The translations under genes were made by a program, and so were the position numbers. The notes beneath the pieces are model-generated. The model made no database searches. It was given only the letters and a program-made list of their open reading frames with translations, and was not told where the DNA came from. A stretch of DNA of 64,000 nucleotides from Isochrysis galbana (Eukaryota > Haptophyta > Isochrysidales > Isochrysidaceae): positions 10,737,072 to 10,801,071 of the forward strand of contig CM030931.1 of the NCBI GenBank assembly GCA_018136815.1, written 5' to 3'. Positions 10,470 to 23,010 of this stretch are shown piece after piece (the stretch's first letter is position 1; every line of letters starts with the position of its first letter).

Positions 10470-11540
10470 CAACTGTCGCGAAAGTTACTTGACGCCCTTG
10501 CGAAGCGGCAAGACGCTCTCGAAGAGAATTTGAAGCTTCAAACTTGTAAAAACTATTGTTATAGTTTTAGCGATGGAGCGCGCGCCGACCGCTCCCCTCT
10601 CCCAGCCCCCCGCCGCCACGACGCCCCAACGGGGCCGCCGGCGGTAGGCTTCCGTGGCGCCTAAATCAGCACTAGTAGCTTCGAGAATCGAGGCCACTAA
10701 TCGAGAGCAAAGGTTTGAACCGGCGTCCGTACGAAGCTGACGAGGGACTCCGTAACGAGCTACGATGAGGCGCATGAAAACGTCGAGACATTTTGCTGAC
10801 GAGGGGTTCCCATTACAAGGTTCGTTCGGCCTCTGTCGTCCAACGAGAGAGGGAATCCACGAAAACGATTAGCTTGTCGAAACCAAAACCGCCGGCTACG
10901 AAATCGTGGGTAGGGGCCATCGAGAGGATATCGCAATAGACGATATCGAACGGATAGGCGCCGATAGAAAGACCGGAGGGATGGGCGAGAGGACGCGACA
11001 GGGGCTTGCCTAGGGTGCACTCATGGCACTCTCGGACGTATTCAGCGACCGAGGCGGAAAGGCCTGGCCAGTACACTCGAGAGCGGAGAAGCGACGCCAT
11101 TCGCGTTGCGCCTGGGTGACCTAGGCGGTCGTGGTAAGCTCGGAGGTAACAGTCTCGTAGAGATTCCGGAATGTATAGACGGAGGAGATTCTCCGCCGCG
11201 CCGTAGGAGCGGTAGTAAAGCAAATCTTCTTGAAGACAGAAACGAGAATTCTTACTGGATGGCTCATCGCGATTTCGAGGCGACTCTGCCGCGGTCGGCG
11301 AACTATTTTCCGGCGAGCACGACGAGAGTTCAGGAAGAATGGACTGAGCAAACTCGTCTGCGGCGAGTGCTTGGCGTAGCTCGTCGTTGTCCGGCGTGCC
11401 GACATCGAGGTACGACCGGAGTGAAGTCGGGGCCCCGCGTAGGGGCTGACAAGAGTTGCCGGCAACTTTTGGAGCAACTTTGGGGTGTTTGAGCGTGCGA
11501 GCAACTCGCAGCATCTTTAAGGGTCACGGGCAACATCGAG
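10470..11540 (-). mobile_element. Fossil LTR retrotransposon, integrase region (Ty3/gypsy-like)
   Basis: The minus strand encodes part of an integrase. A zinc-binding H-H-C-C region (HDRLGHPGATRMASLL, then YVRECHEC) precedes the start of the catalytic core (FDIVYCDILSM, DKLIVFVDSLSRWT), and a further core piece (YGVPRQLRTDAGSN) follows. No reverse transcriptase or LTR is recognised next to it, so it is a partial, broken copy. A short LINE 5' piece is inserted within it near 10543-10655. Confidence 0.6.
10543..10655 (+). mobile_element. 5' fragment of a LINE (MERAPTAP... start)
   Basis: The fragment opens with AAACTATTGTTATAGTTT followed by AGCG and ATGGAGCGCGCGCCGACC, encoding MERAPTAPLSQPPAATTPQRGR before it breaks off. 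The same leader and start are seen inverted at 22410-22527 and at 56150-56275. Only the 5' end is present, the opposite of the usual 5' truncation of LINEs. Confidence 0.6.
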
Positions 11541-11819
11541 CAACTCGAGCAACTTACCGAGCAACTTTACTACTTTTTACCCCTTACCCTTAGTTATTAG
11601 TTAGAACTTAGAGACTTAGAGGGGGGGGTCGCGGCGCAAGTGGGGGGGGGGGGGAGCGCAAGTGGGTACTTGCTCGGCACGACTGCGCGACTGCGTTTAT
11701 GTGAAAGAACGAGGTCGAGTTGTTAATGAAAGAGAGAGCAGATGTCGTTTCACAGCACCCCCCCCACACCCCTTCTCTCTCTCCTCGCTCCTCGCTCCTC
11801 GCCGACAACACCCAACATC

Positions 11820-12430
11820 ATGTCCTTCCGCATCGTCGACTACGGCGAGAGCGAGAGCAGCGACGTGGATGACGCGCTTCCGTCCATTCTCCTCTCCACC
11901 ACTGCTAGGAAATCCTCAGGGTGGGTGAGAAGATGGGAATTGAGGCCAATTCCATGCCCAACCTGGCTGGTGTACTTCGGGCAACAGAAGTGATCAAAGT
12001 GGGCTTAGAGACCTACGAGTACTTCGATGCGCCTTACTGTCAGTGGTTCGAGGGGAAGCTGAAAAGGATAAATCGGGATGGCTCATACGAGATTCAGTAC
12101 ATGGATGGCAGCGGTCTCTTGCTCAACACCGAAGCTGAGTTCCGTGCTACGATTGACGTGCGCAAAATCGCAAAATGGAAAGCCCTTGTCACGTCTGGTG
12201 GACCCGACGCATGGCGTGACCGCCCTCATGTGCGCGCGCGAAACCGCGTCCATCGACGCCGCGTATGAGCTCTCGCAATGGCCTTTTGTAAACATCGAGG
12301 CCCACGACCCGCAAGGATACACGGCCATCATGCACGCTGGCCCGCAGCCGCGCTGTCTGCCGGCCCGTCGCCAACGTCGTCCGTGGAGTGGCCGAAAAAT
12401 AACCGAACCTGAGGTTGCAGCCTCTAAGAA
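11820..12430 (+). pseudogene. Tudor-like / ankyrin-repeat gene fragment
   Basis: Three pieces in different frames look coding. The first starts at ATG 11820 (MSFRIVDYGESESSDVDDAL) and is acidic. The second (about 11932-12190) holds a Tudor/agenet-like module: VGLETYEYFDAPYCQWFEGK, LKRINRDGSYEIQYMDGSG. The third (about 12195-12345) has ankyrin-like GVTALMCARETASIDAAYEL and VNIEAHDPQGYTAIMHAG. Such modules usually bind methylated histones or partner proteins. No credible intron joins the first two pieces; the frame changes near 11920 and 12190 suggest decay or a missed short intron. The locus ends in a dispersed repeat near 12395. I cannot name the gene. Confidence 0.4.
12393..12425 (+). repeat. 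Dispersed AATAACC...AACCTGAGGTT repeat end
   Basis: About 30 bases including the palindrome AACCTGAGGTT and GCAGCCTCTAAG are shared with 46703-46735. It cuts off the ankyrin fragment and probably marks the edge of a mobile element. Confidence 0.5.
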
Positions 12431-12965
12431 GATCTTCATGAAGGTGGCAATATCCTCGCTCTTCATGTCTTTTTTTTATCAGCTTCCTGAGCCAGCTGGA
12501 TGTAGAAGGAAGTATCGTCTAGTTCCTCTTCCTCGTCTAGAGGAGGGAGAGTAGGTTGAGAGATTGTTTGTGGTGGCTTCGGATCTGATTGTGGGTCTGC
12601 TCGCTTGCGCGATTGGTTGTGGCGTGGGTTGTGGCTGAGTTTGCTGTGCCTTCATGTGGCTCGTTCTTTTGGGGACCTGTTAAGCCTGTGAACTAAGTAC
12701 AAATAAGTTGGCATGCGGCATGCTAGAGCGGCGAGGCGCAATCGGTTGCTCACAGTAAAGTTGGGAAAGGGAATCAACATATGGGGAGTAAAACGAATAG
12801 GAAAACGGCGGAAGCGGAGCACACCTCCACTGCCTATGCCTTGATGCTCGGTCGTGTAAAGGCCTTCAATCGCCCATACCGAGTGGCCAATGCGTGCAGC
12901 GCTGCAAGCTTGCGCAACGGATTCACCCCCAACATCCTATTCCTTGCCGCGGCCACTACTGTGAT
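12430..12965. other. Intergenic, nothing recognised
   Basis: Mixed-composition sequence between the ankyrin fragment and the 3' end of the PCIF1-like gene. A 125-codon plus-strand frame overlaps that gene antisense and has no motif. Confidence 0.4.
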
Positions 12966-12968
12966 TTG

Positions 12969-14750
12969 TCAAGTAGTACAATCCCCAGAAGCAGGCCTCG
13001 TCCGCTTCTTAGCCTGCCTTTCGGCGGTCTTACCCCTTGAGTCGGCGCCGTCGGTCATTGGAAGATTGCGGAGGTTCGAGTCACGGCTACTGGACGCGTG
13101 CGCTCTCCGCTCCAGCAGCAGGGCAACCGCGTCTCCACCTCCCTTCCGCCTCCGCTGATCCGCCGCAGACGCGGTAGGCAGCGCCGATCTGAAGGCCGCC
13201 TCTAGTTCGGCTGCAAACGACTCACACACGGGCCACTCGCGCGTGCCCGCGCGAGTTTGAAGGACGCAGATTGTTGTCGCAAAGGAGGAGGTGCGATATC
13301 GATCTGCGGGGTCGCGCAAGTGCTGCGCGCCGTCCAGGTAACCATGGTCCTCGGCAGCGATGAACAAGGGCGCCGATGCTAGCCACTGCGACGTTGCTAA
13401 CTTGCGGTGGAAAGGGAGGCGTTCCCAAGTGGGCACCACCACCACGAATGAGAGCGGCCGGTCACAAGTGTCGGCCGCTCCGAGGAGAACGTGGGCGTGT
13501 TCAACGGCCGCGAGCATCAGTTCCGGGACGAAAGGGGGGTTTAGCTCGAACGAGCCAGACTGTGGCTCAAAGTTGAAGAAAGAGCCGCATGAGCCAAACG
13601 GTGCGTCAACATCTGGGAAGGCGGAGCAGTACCGCTGGAATGACGCATTGAGAGGGGAGGCGAAGCACTCGCCGCCTACCTTCAAGCGCGAGCGGAGAAC
13701 CTCGAACGCCTTGCTCCCCACGGCCGCTTGGTATCCGTGTGCCCCGAGCGCCTCGTACCGCAGCAACATGCACAGGACACGCCGCCGAAGGAGGGCGCGC
13801 GCCGAGTCGCCGGCAGTCAAAGGGCCGCTCGAGGCAGTTGACGCCTCCTCGACGCCAGCTGCTCTGGCGGTGGCGGGGTCCAGCAATTTACGTTGGCTAA
13901 CGTCTGTGGTATTTGAGCCCCAACGGTCGTGCAGCGCTACGAGCTTCCTCCAGTGATCCCGTGAGATTTCGACGTATGGTCTGGGCGCGTCATTCGCACT
14001 CAACCGCGCCACATCACCACACCAAACGAGCTTCACCTCCTCTTCCGGCGCGCCGCCGCCGTCGGAACGGATGTGCAATGCCGTTTGGCGCAGGCTTGCC
14101 GCAGCTTGCAGCGCCTCGCTCGCCAGCTGCCCCGCGATCTCACTCGCCGCTTCATGCTCGAGCCCGCTCCGGCACAGGTCGGCGACGAGCCCTGGGTCGG
14201 CCTCGCGCCTGCACGGGAGGAGTGGGTCGGCGTGCGCCGCAGCGGGTTGCGTGAGCTGGGCGCGCGCGAGCCAGCGGTCGAACGCGAGGAGCGTCGGCTT
14301 GGCCCCCCGCGCCGTGCACAGCTGTACAAGCCGTCGACGCAGCCACTTGATCTTCTTGAGCCTCCTCAGCTCCACCTCCACATTCGCCTCGCCCTCCAGG
14401 CCTGGTTCACCGGCCCAGCCTTCGGTGAGAAGAAGCGGCACGACGGAGGAGAAGGTGTGGGCGACTCCTGACACACACTCTGCGCACCTGCGAGCCTCGC
14501 CCCGCCTCCCGCGCTCCTGCTGGCTCCGAGAGAAGGAAGAGAGAGGCAACTTACGGCTGCAGCCGCAACACTCATGAAGCTCTTGTGGGCGCTCCTCGCT
14601 GAGCGCGGCGGCACGGCGGGCGGCAGCGGCTCGCTCGGAGGCCTCGTAGGCACCCATGCAGCTGCGGCACCGCGCGTCGCGTCGGCGGGCCAGCATTCGC
14701 CGAGAGAAAGCGGAGGAGGAGGACTCGCCACACCACGCGCAAACCACCAT
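12969..14750 (-). CDS. PCIF1/CAPAM-like cap adenosine-N6 methyltransferase
   Basis: The single-exon protein has 593 residues. The C-terminal half matches the PCIF1 methyltransferase fold: FGSCGSFFNFEPQSGSFELN runs into the catalytic NPPF at residues 404-407, followed by PLSFVVVVPTW, EDHGYLDGAQHLR and SSFATTICVLQ. PCIF1 methylates the N6 of an m6Am cap nucleotide on mRNA using S-adenosylmethionine. Human PCIF1 has an N-terminal WW domain that binds RNA polymerase II. Here there is none; instead two Cys4 modules sit at C4-C7-C28-C31 and C61-C64-C89-C92, with FS residues between the pairs as in Stc1-like fingers. The ATG at 14750 starts right at the first module. The upstream DNA is CT-rich on the plus strand. 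The C-terminus is basic. The catalytic assignment is firm; the role of the fingers is inference. Confidence 0.85.
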   Translation of the reverse strand: MVVCAWCGESSSSAFSRRMLARRRDARCRSCMGAYEASERAAAARRAAALSEERPQELHECCGCSRKLPLSSFSRSQQERGRRGEARRCAECVSGVAHTFSSVVPLLLTEGWAGEPGLEGEANVEVELRRLKKIKWLRRRLVQLCTARGAKPTLLAFDRWLARAQLTQPAAAHADPLLPCRREADPGLVADLCRSGLEHEAASEIAGQLASEALQAAASLRQTALHIRSDGGGAPEEEVKLVWCGDVARLSANDAPRPYVEISRDHWRKLVALHDRWGSNTTDVSQRKLLDPATARAAGVEEASTASSGPLTAGDSARALLRRRVLCMLLRYEALGAHGYQAAVGSKAFEVLRSRLKVGGECFASPLNASFQRYCSAFPDVDAPFGSCGSFFNFEPQSGSFELNPPFVPELMLAAVEHAHVLLGAADTCDRPLSFVVVVPTWERLPFHRKLATSQWLASAPLFIAAEDHGYLDGAQHLRDPADRYRTSSFATTICVLQTRAGTREWPVCESFAAELEAAFRSALPTASAADQRRRKGGGDAVALLLERRAHASSSRDSNLRNLPMTDGADSRGKTAERQAKKRTRPASGDCTT

Positions 14751-14905
14751 CTCGCACTCTCCTCTCTCTTTTTCCTCTCTCTTCCCTCTCTCTCTTCCCT
14801 CTCTCTCTTCCCTCTCTTCCCTCTCTCCCCTCTCTCCCCTCTCTCTCCCCTCTCGCCCCCCCTCTCTCCTCTCTCCTCCCTCCTCTCCCGTCTACCCTCT
14901 CTCTA
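14751..14905 (+). repeat. CT-rich tract upstream of the PCIF1-like gene
   Basis: CTCTCTTCC and CTCTCCCC units run for about 150 bases directly before the start codon of the minus-strand gene. Similar tracts precede the MYB, protease, kinase and PPR genes, so this may be promoter or 5' UTR sequence. Confidence 0.6.
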
Positions 14906-14989
14906 CTCAATAGAAGTGAGAACCACTCGTTCACACCTGCTGCAGAGAGAGGGTATTAACCCTAGTATGTGCCTAATAATAATCAATGT

Positions 14990-15240
14990 TATATCCTAGC
15001 CAACCCCACTAGCTAATTGGACATAACGTTTCAGTCCCGGAATCCCGCCATGCCTGACGAGCCAGGTGTCCGAGTGATACCGGGGGGTGGGGGCACTGCC
15101 CCCTCCCCTCGATATTTGTCCTCCCCCCAGTGCATGCACCGACGCACCGACCCCGCGCACCCCAGCGCCAGCGCGTCCTCTCCTCGAGTCCACGCTGGGG
15201 GAAAACCCCTTTCGGGTAAAAGCAACGCAGGGGGGGGGGG
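14990..15240 (+). repeat. 250-bp dispersed repeat, copy 1 (inverted partner at 46440-46672)
   Basis: The repeat starts near TATCCTAGCCAACCCCACTA and ends near CCCCTTTCGGGTAAAA. The full length returns inverted at 46440-46672 with moderate divergence. It has no ORF with protein-like content. Confidence 0.7.
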
Positions 15241-15790
15241 GGCACTCGTGAGATAGGAGCCCAGAAGCGCTAATCTCCCTCGCTAGAGCGAGTGGCCGCG
15301 GCGAGCCGCGGCCCTTCCCTCCTGGCTCTGGCGCCTGGCGCCCCCGTCTTCCCCGTCTTCTCTTACCCAAACGGGGCGAGAAGACACGTATCTGCCGGAG
15401 GGGAGAGCTGCCGCTCCCCCCTCCCCTTCCTCTTCCCTTTTCCTCCTCTCTTCCCTGCGGCGGGGGGCCATGGCGCGCGCCTGCGGCCCCTCTTCAGGTC
15501 CCCAGGTGGCCTGCAGGGGCTTGGGGAGCACAGCTCAGGGGGCAGGTGAGGCTGGGGCATGGCCCTGAGGGCTGGGGCATGGCCCTGGCCCCTCCTGCCT
15601 CTCCCTCGCTGGCGCTCCGAGCCCCTGCGGGTCGACTGGAGCTGGCTTGGGGGTCCTGAACAGGGAGGCCCAGGGGGAGGAGGGGCTGGTCGCTGGTCAG
15701 AAGGATGGGCAGACCACGACAGGCCAGGGCGGGCGAATCAGGCGTGTCTGTGGGGAGAGGGATGGGTCAGCATGGCAGTGTGCTCCCGGC
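15241..15790. other. GC-rich intergenic sequence, nothing recognised
   Basis: This stretch has G- and C-rich runs with a duplicated GCTGGGGCATGGCCCTG near 15550-15590. No reading frame has recognisable motifs. Confidence 0.35.
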
Positions 15791-15792
15791 AG

Positions 15793-15907
15793 GCCATCAA
15801 GCGTGCCAGGAGAGTGGGTGGTTCCTCCCCCATGGCAGGGGAGGAGTGGAGAGAGAGGGGGGCTCGTGCCCCCCCATGGGCGAACTAAGTCGTATAAACT
15901 TAGTTGC
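15793..15907 (+). repeat. Hairpin-ended repeat, AACTAAG...CTTAGTT family
   Basis: The stretch carries GGGTGGTTCCTCCCCCATGG, GGCTCGTGCCCCCCCATGGG and ends in AACTAAGTCGTATAAACTTAGTT-like inverted sequence. An inverted copy lies at 19828-19935. Shorter related copies lie at 26945-27020 and 37740-37838. Confidence 0.65.
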
Positions 15908-16104
15908 CTAGTATATGATATGTATATGCCTAAAAATGGATTTTTGGGTGAGTGCGTTAGGGCAAGGGGGTCATATATGAACCGAATGTTGTGCTGGGCG
16001 GGCTGCATATAGGCAGGATAGAAGCCACCTAACATCACAGCATGCATTAGAGGAGGTTGCAATACTCTTTTAGAAGTGCGAAACTTGCGAAATCACAAAA
16101 CGTT

Positions 16105-16235
16105 GGCCTGGTGGGCAGTTTGTGGTTTGTGGCGGTGGGCAGTTTGTGGTGGTGGGCAGTTTGTGGTGGTGGGCAGTTTGTGGCGGTGTGGGCAGTTGTG
16201 GCGGTGGGCAGTTTGTGGCGGTGGGCAGTAAGTAT
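16105..16235 (+). repeat. Minisatellite GTGGGCAGTTTGTGGYG
   Basis: Seven or so units of 15-21 bases (GTGGGCAGTTTGTGGCG or ...GTGG) are arranged head to tail. They encode nothing convincing. Confidence 0.8.
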
Positions 16236-16269
16236 GTTGCGGTCGTGGCGGTGGCGGCGGGCGGGGGGG

Positions 16270-16345
16270 CTGAGGTGTCGTTACGTCAATTGTGGGATAT
16301 CAGTCGAATTGAGCGATCGAATGTCCACAGTTGTATATAGAGCAG
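16270..16345 (+). repeat. Dispersed repeat CGTTACGTCAATTGTGGGA, copy 1
   Basis: The block TGTCGTTACGTCAATTGTGG continues to GAATTGAGCGATCGAATGTC and CACAGTTGTAT. Related copies are at 35340-35420 (same strand) and 60733-60807 (inverted). Confidence 0.6.
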
Positions 16346-16349
16346 TATT

Positions 16350-18903
<2,554 letters not shown>

Positions 18904-19820
18904 GTGTTCGGGCGCGGCACCACACTCACGTTTGATCTCGCGCCAAGTGCGTGGTGCGGCCGGTTTTGCCCACCGACCACGCTCAACGGCCAATTCCGTT
19001 GGTATGTGCTGCTCGCAAAACCGGGCTCACGAGCTCGTTTTGCGGAGCGGCTGCCGGAGCTAGACTGGCCCAGGACCAGGGCCTCGCGACCACTTTTGAA
19101 GAGACCTGATGGATGGCCATTCTCAGCATCAGTCGCCCTCCCCTCGCCGCGAGACGACGCTTGCTGTCTGTATGGCTGCCTTGTGATTTGGTAAGGTTGC
19201 ACGCATTCCCGGTTCTTGTAGCACTTGTGGTGATGTGCATGCGCCAGCTTTGAGGCGACAGTACTCTGTGTGCATGTCCTGTGCAGCGCACTGCACACGT
19301 GGTCCACATCTTGCATCCCTGTGGCGATAGAGCCGATGCCGCCGCGAGTGCGCGCCTGTGACAGCTGCGAAAGGGGCCAACCCGACCTGGCCAAGCTGTC
19401 GAAGCCAGCTTGACTGCCGTGATGACCGGATGGGTGTGAATGTTGTTTGATGTGAGTGAGGATGTGCGCGCGCAGGTAGCTGTGGCTAGGGGAAGACTTG
19501 AGACGCCAGAGTTGTGTGATCGGCTGAGGCGGAGTGTGGAGTGTAAAAAAAATTCTTGAAGCTTGAAGGCGTCCGCGTCCGCTAAGCCACTATCGATAAT
19601 CCCTTCCACGGTTCCCCCACTGACATCGCCCTTGCCCCTACCTCTACTCTCCTTCGCGCTCCCCCCTTCGTTCCTTGTTCATCGGCGTTTCGGGGGGTCG
19701 GCCCACGTGCACTACTTTGGGCCTGGCGCTTGTCGCATTCGCGAATCGACACTCGTTAGGCTTCTCTTCGGCCTCCTCGTCGTTCGGCATGTATCGTTAT
19801 AATTCTCTGCTGCTTTATCT
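18904..19820. other. Protease 3' flank, nothing recognised
   Basis: Unique-looking intergenic sequence. Several 80-200-codon minus-strand frames overlap one another and contain no motifs. Confidence 0.35.
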
Positions 19821-19827
19821 CGTTCTC

Positions 19828-19935
19828 GGTCAACTAAGTTTATACTTGGTTCGCCCATGGGGGGGCACGAGCCCCCCCTCTCTCTCCACTCCTCCCCTGC
19901 CGTGGGGGAGGAACCACCCATCCTCTGTCGCATCC
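19828..19935 (-). repeat. Hairpin-ended repeat, AACTAAG...CTTAGTT family (inverted copy)
   Basis: This is the inverted counterpart of 15793-15907: AACTAAGTTTATACTTGGTT, then CGCCCATGGGGGGGCACGAG, then GCCGTGGGGGAGGAACCACC. The two copies are about 90 percent alike by eye. Confidence 0.65.
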
Positions 19936-20363
19936 GCGATCGACTTCCGACCTTAGGCGTCTTTGTGCTGTTTCGTTCTTGTTGCCGCGGAGTTTTACTC
20001 GTAATTTGTAGAACTCTTCACTCGTAACTCGCCCCTCGCTCCTTGCCGTTGCACCCCTTTTGTGGCCTGTCTCGCTCCTGTCGCTCCTTTGCACCTTGGG
20101 CCTTGCTCTGCCTTTGGTCCCTCCTTGCTGTCGTTCCCCCGCGCTCGCTCTCGCCCTCGTCGTAGGTGTTCGACGCTGCGGACTTTTCCCCCGCGCGAAG
20201 CCTACCCTCTCGCCCCTTTCGGTTTACGCACGTAGATTCCCTCCTTACTTTCTACCTACTCGTTCGCGGTAACCGCCGTTCGCCGTCGGCTCTTCCGTCG
20301 CATCGTCGCTCTCTTGTCGGCTTTCTCTTCCTTGTTTCCTTCCTTCTGTGTCTTCCCCGCCCA

Positions 20364-21077
20364 AGTGGAGAAAGATACGTTAGTGTGGAGGAATGTTGGG
20401 TGAAAGTCGAGTGTGCGTGTCTCGGATTGTTGTCGGACTCGTCGGATTGGAGCCCTGTCGGCCTCTGTCGCCCTCGTCCCTCGCCCCAGTCGCTCCTCGC
20501 TCCCTCGTTCTCGCTCTCACTCTCGCTCCGTCGCAACGTAACAAGCAATCTTACAACACCAATCCACAATCCAATCCACTCACGCACCCACCCACACCCG
20601 CTGTCCGCCATGTCCGCTCCGTCCTCGCGCTCGCCCTCGCCACTGCCCGCCATCCATCGTCCAACCATGGAAGATGGTCAGCCCGTTCAACCCGCCAAGG
20701 CCCAAAAGGCCGTGCCTTCCGCCGCCTACCTTCCGTCCCATCCGGTTCCTCCTGTCCCATCCATAACCTCCAGTCCGTCAGGTGAAGAATCAGAGTCGTC
20801 GCGTCCCGCGCCGGACCCGCCACAGGAGCTCCAGAGCTCCAGAGCCCCAAATCCACAGAGTCGGGCCCGCTACCCGCTCTGCTTCCCACCGATGCCGAAC
20901 CCCTCGTCCACTCGCACGCCGAGGCCGCAGCCACCGCTCCCCCGGACCCTTCCGAGCTCGGCGCCGCGCCTCCATCCTCGCCCCCGTCGCCCTCCGGTGC
21001 AGTGAGGAGCGGGCCAATGCCCGCTCCCACTGAAACCTTGCCCGCTTTGGCTTTCCCGCACTACCGCGTTCCGTGAT
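20364..21077 (+). mobile_element. Retroelement 5' region with MSAPSSRSPSP ORF (copy 1)
   Basis: A leader beginning GATACGTTAGTGTGGAGGA is followed by a TCGTTCTCGCTC-rich region and an ATG at 20610 that opens MSAPSSRSPSPLPAIHRPTM, a Ser/Pro-rich frame to about 21005. The same leader and start occur from 22547. No catalytic domain is visible; this is probably the first ORF of a LINE or other retroelement, class unresolved. Confidence 0.45.
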
Positions 21078-21096
21078 AAGGATACGTAAGTGTGGA
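21078..21096 (+). repeat. Target-site duplication, left copy
   Basis: AAGGATACGTAAGTGTGGA here is identical to 22528-22546. The two copies border the LINE at 21097-22527. Confidence 0.75.
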
Positions 21097-22527
21097 AAAA
21101 AAAATCTTCTTAAAAATTCCCGCTACTTGTGCGGCGTGAGGCAGAGTGCTAGTGGACCTCCCTACTACCCAAACCTAACCCCTGTCAACCCCCTTCCCCT
21201 TCCCCAGTTCCCTCTTTAGCCTCGCCTAGCGTTTTGAGGTAAGCTAGCGAGTCAGGGGCTCGCGTCCCTGTAAGCGATCCCAGGCGTATTAGTACACTCT
21301 TTCTTTTGTTTACTCTAGCCCCGGTGGCGTTTCCATAAGTATCAAGGATGTGCATCGCCCTTCCCAATGACTCGTAGGAGTTTGCTAGGATTTGCGTGTC
21401 GTCCGCAAATTGCGAAAGTCTTAACTCTCTAGGTCCTATCGTGATTCCCTTCATTTCCGGATCAACGTTGACTAGGCGCGTTAGGCCTTCGGCCACTAAG
21501 AGAAAAGCAAGAGGCGATAACGGGCAACCTTGGGGCATGCCACAGTGTATCGTGAAGGGGTTACTGCGCCTGCCGTTTGCCTTGATCCATCGCGTCGGGA
21601 GTGAGTCGACATTTGTTAATAGCGCCAGCCATCTAGAATACCCGGGGCCGAAGCCCAAAGCTTGAATCGCTTTATGATAATAGTCCCAACTAACTCTATC
21701 GAATGCTTTCTCCCAGTCAATCGCCAGGGCTAGGCCCCCTTCATCCGTGTCATCTAGGTAAGCTTGCACTAACTTCAGGAGATGGGTGGCTTCCCCTATC
21801 ATTCGTCTAGACACAAACAAAGCCTACTTGCTCCTTGGAAATAATCGTGTGAATCGTCTTCTTGCGTCGGTTCGCTAGGACCTTGGCGAGGATTTTGTAG
21901 TCCGTTTGAAGCAATGTAATGGGCCTGTAATTTCTCGGGTCCCTTGCGTCCCCGTTTTTATATAGCAGCGTTATGTCTCCCGAGCATGTGTCCTCCGGTA
22001 GAGCCCCTACCCGGTACGCCTCTTGAAACATTTCCGTCAAGTGCGGTGCTACGAGATTCTCGAAGTTCTGGTAGAACTCCATCGGTATGCCATCCGGCCC
22101 CGTTGATTTGCCTTTCGCCATTTGTCGTATCGCTCTAATGATCTCGGAGCAGCTGATGGGCTTGTCTAAGAAAGACTTATGGCTCGCCGGTATCTGCTGT
22201 TGTCTTAGCACGTGAAGGAGGGGCTCCGCATTTTGCGATGTCTTCTCGCTAAATAGCCAAACGTAATAGCTCCGCAGCGAAGCCAGAATGGCGGTATCAT
22301 CGGTAGCTATGTTTTCCTCTTCTAGAGTTGGCCGTGGGTCGTCCCACCTTACTCCGGCGTACATCGCCGGGATATCTCCGTTAGCGTGTCTTGGCGTGAG
22401 GGCAGCCTGCGAGCGCTTCGGCTCCGGCGGCTTGGGGCGGCCCCGGTGGGGCGTCGTGGCGGCGGGGGGCTGGGAAGTGGGAGCGGTCGGCGCGCGCTCC
22501 ATCGCTGAAACTATAACAATAGTTTTG
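21097..22527 (-). mobile_element. Recently inserted, internally deleted LINE
   Basis: On the minus strand the element starts at 22527 with AAACTATTGTTATAGTTTCA and the ATG at 22502 (MERAPTAPTSQPPAATTPHR). After about 30 codons it jumps to the upstream part of a reverse transcriptase (SEIIRAIRQMAKGKSTGPDG). It continues through TLLQTDYKILAKVLANR, then QAYLDDTDEGGLALAIDWEK, GMPQGCPLSPLAFLLVAEGL and the catalytic QFADDTQI. Frames 22502-21807 and 21820-21185 meet near 21810, where one indel separates QVGFV from SRRMIGEATHLLK. The endonuclease and most of ORF1 are missing. The 3' end reads AGAAGATTTTTTTTT and matches the LINE end at 61580-61602. Identical 19-bp flanks point to a young insertion. 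Confidence 0.8.
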
Positions 22528-22546
22528 AAGGATACGTAAGTGTGGA
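22528..22546 (+). repeat. Target-site duplication, right copy
   Basis: This 19-base copy is identical to 21078-21096 and lies directly before the leader of the second MSAPSSRSPSP element. Confidence 0.75.
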
Positions 22547-23010
22547 GAGTATTGACGTGAGTGTGGTGTCATCTCGTTGGTCTATCGGATTCGGACCGTC
22601 TGTCGTCTGTCGTTCTTCGTTCGTCGCTCTCGTTCTCGTTCTCGTTCCCGTTCTCGTCCCTCGTTCTCAACACTACCTCAATACCAAACCTCCCCACTAC
22701 CTCAGCCCCAGCCTATCCATCCCGATCCACCCCCCCGTCATGTCCGCTCCGTCGTCGCGCTCGCCCTCGCCCAAGCCCGTCCTCCCGCCTTTCTCTGCTG
22801 GGGAGGTGGTCCAGCCCGTCATTCCATCACTCCCGGCCACCTTCGCCGCGCCTCCCGCCGATCGTTTCCCTTCCGAATCATCGCATATCGAGCCCGTGGT
22901 CATGCTCGATCCGTCAGAGGCCCGTCCTCGTCCAGCGCGTAGAGCAGGTAGAGGCGCTTTCCAACGGTCCGCACGTATTCCGCGTGTGATGGACTGGGCC
23001 TGAGGCGGTC
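22547..23010 (+). mobile_element. Retroelement 5' region with MSAPSSRSPSP ORF (copy 2)
   Basis: The leader (TSD plus GAGAGTATTGACGTGAGTGT) is followed by a TCGTTCTCGTTC-rich tract and the ATG at 22741 (MSAPSSRSPSPKPVLPPFSA). It resembles 20364-21005 in layout. The LINE at 21097-22527 separates its first bases from the rest. Confidence 0.45.

Noticed and set aside
12781-13158. 125-codon plus-strand frame
   Set aside because: It mostly overlaps the PCIF1-like gene antisense and shows no family trait.
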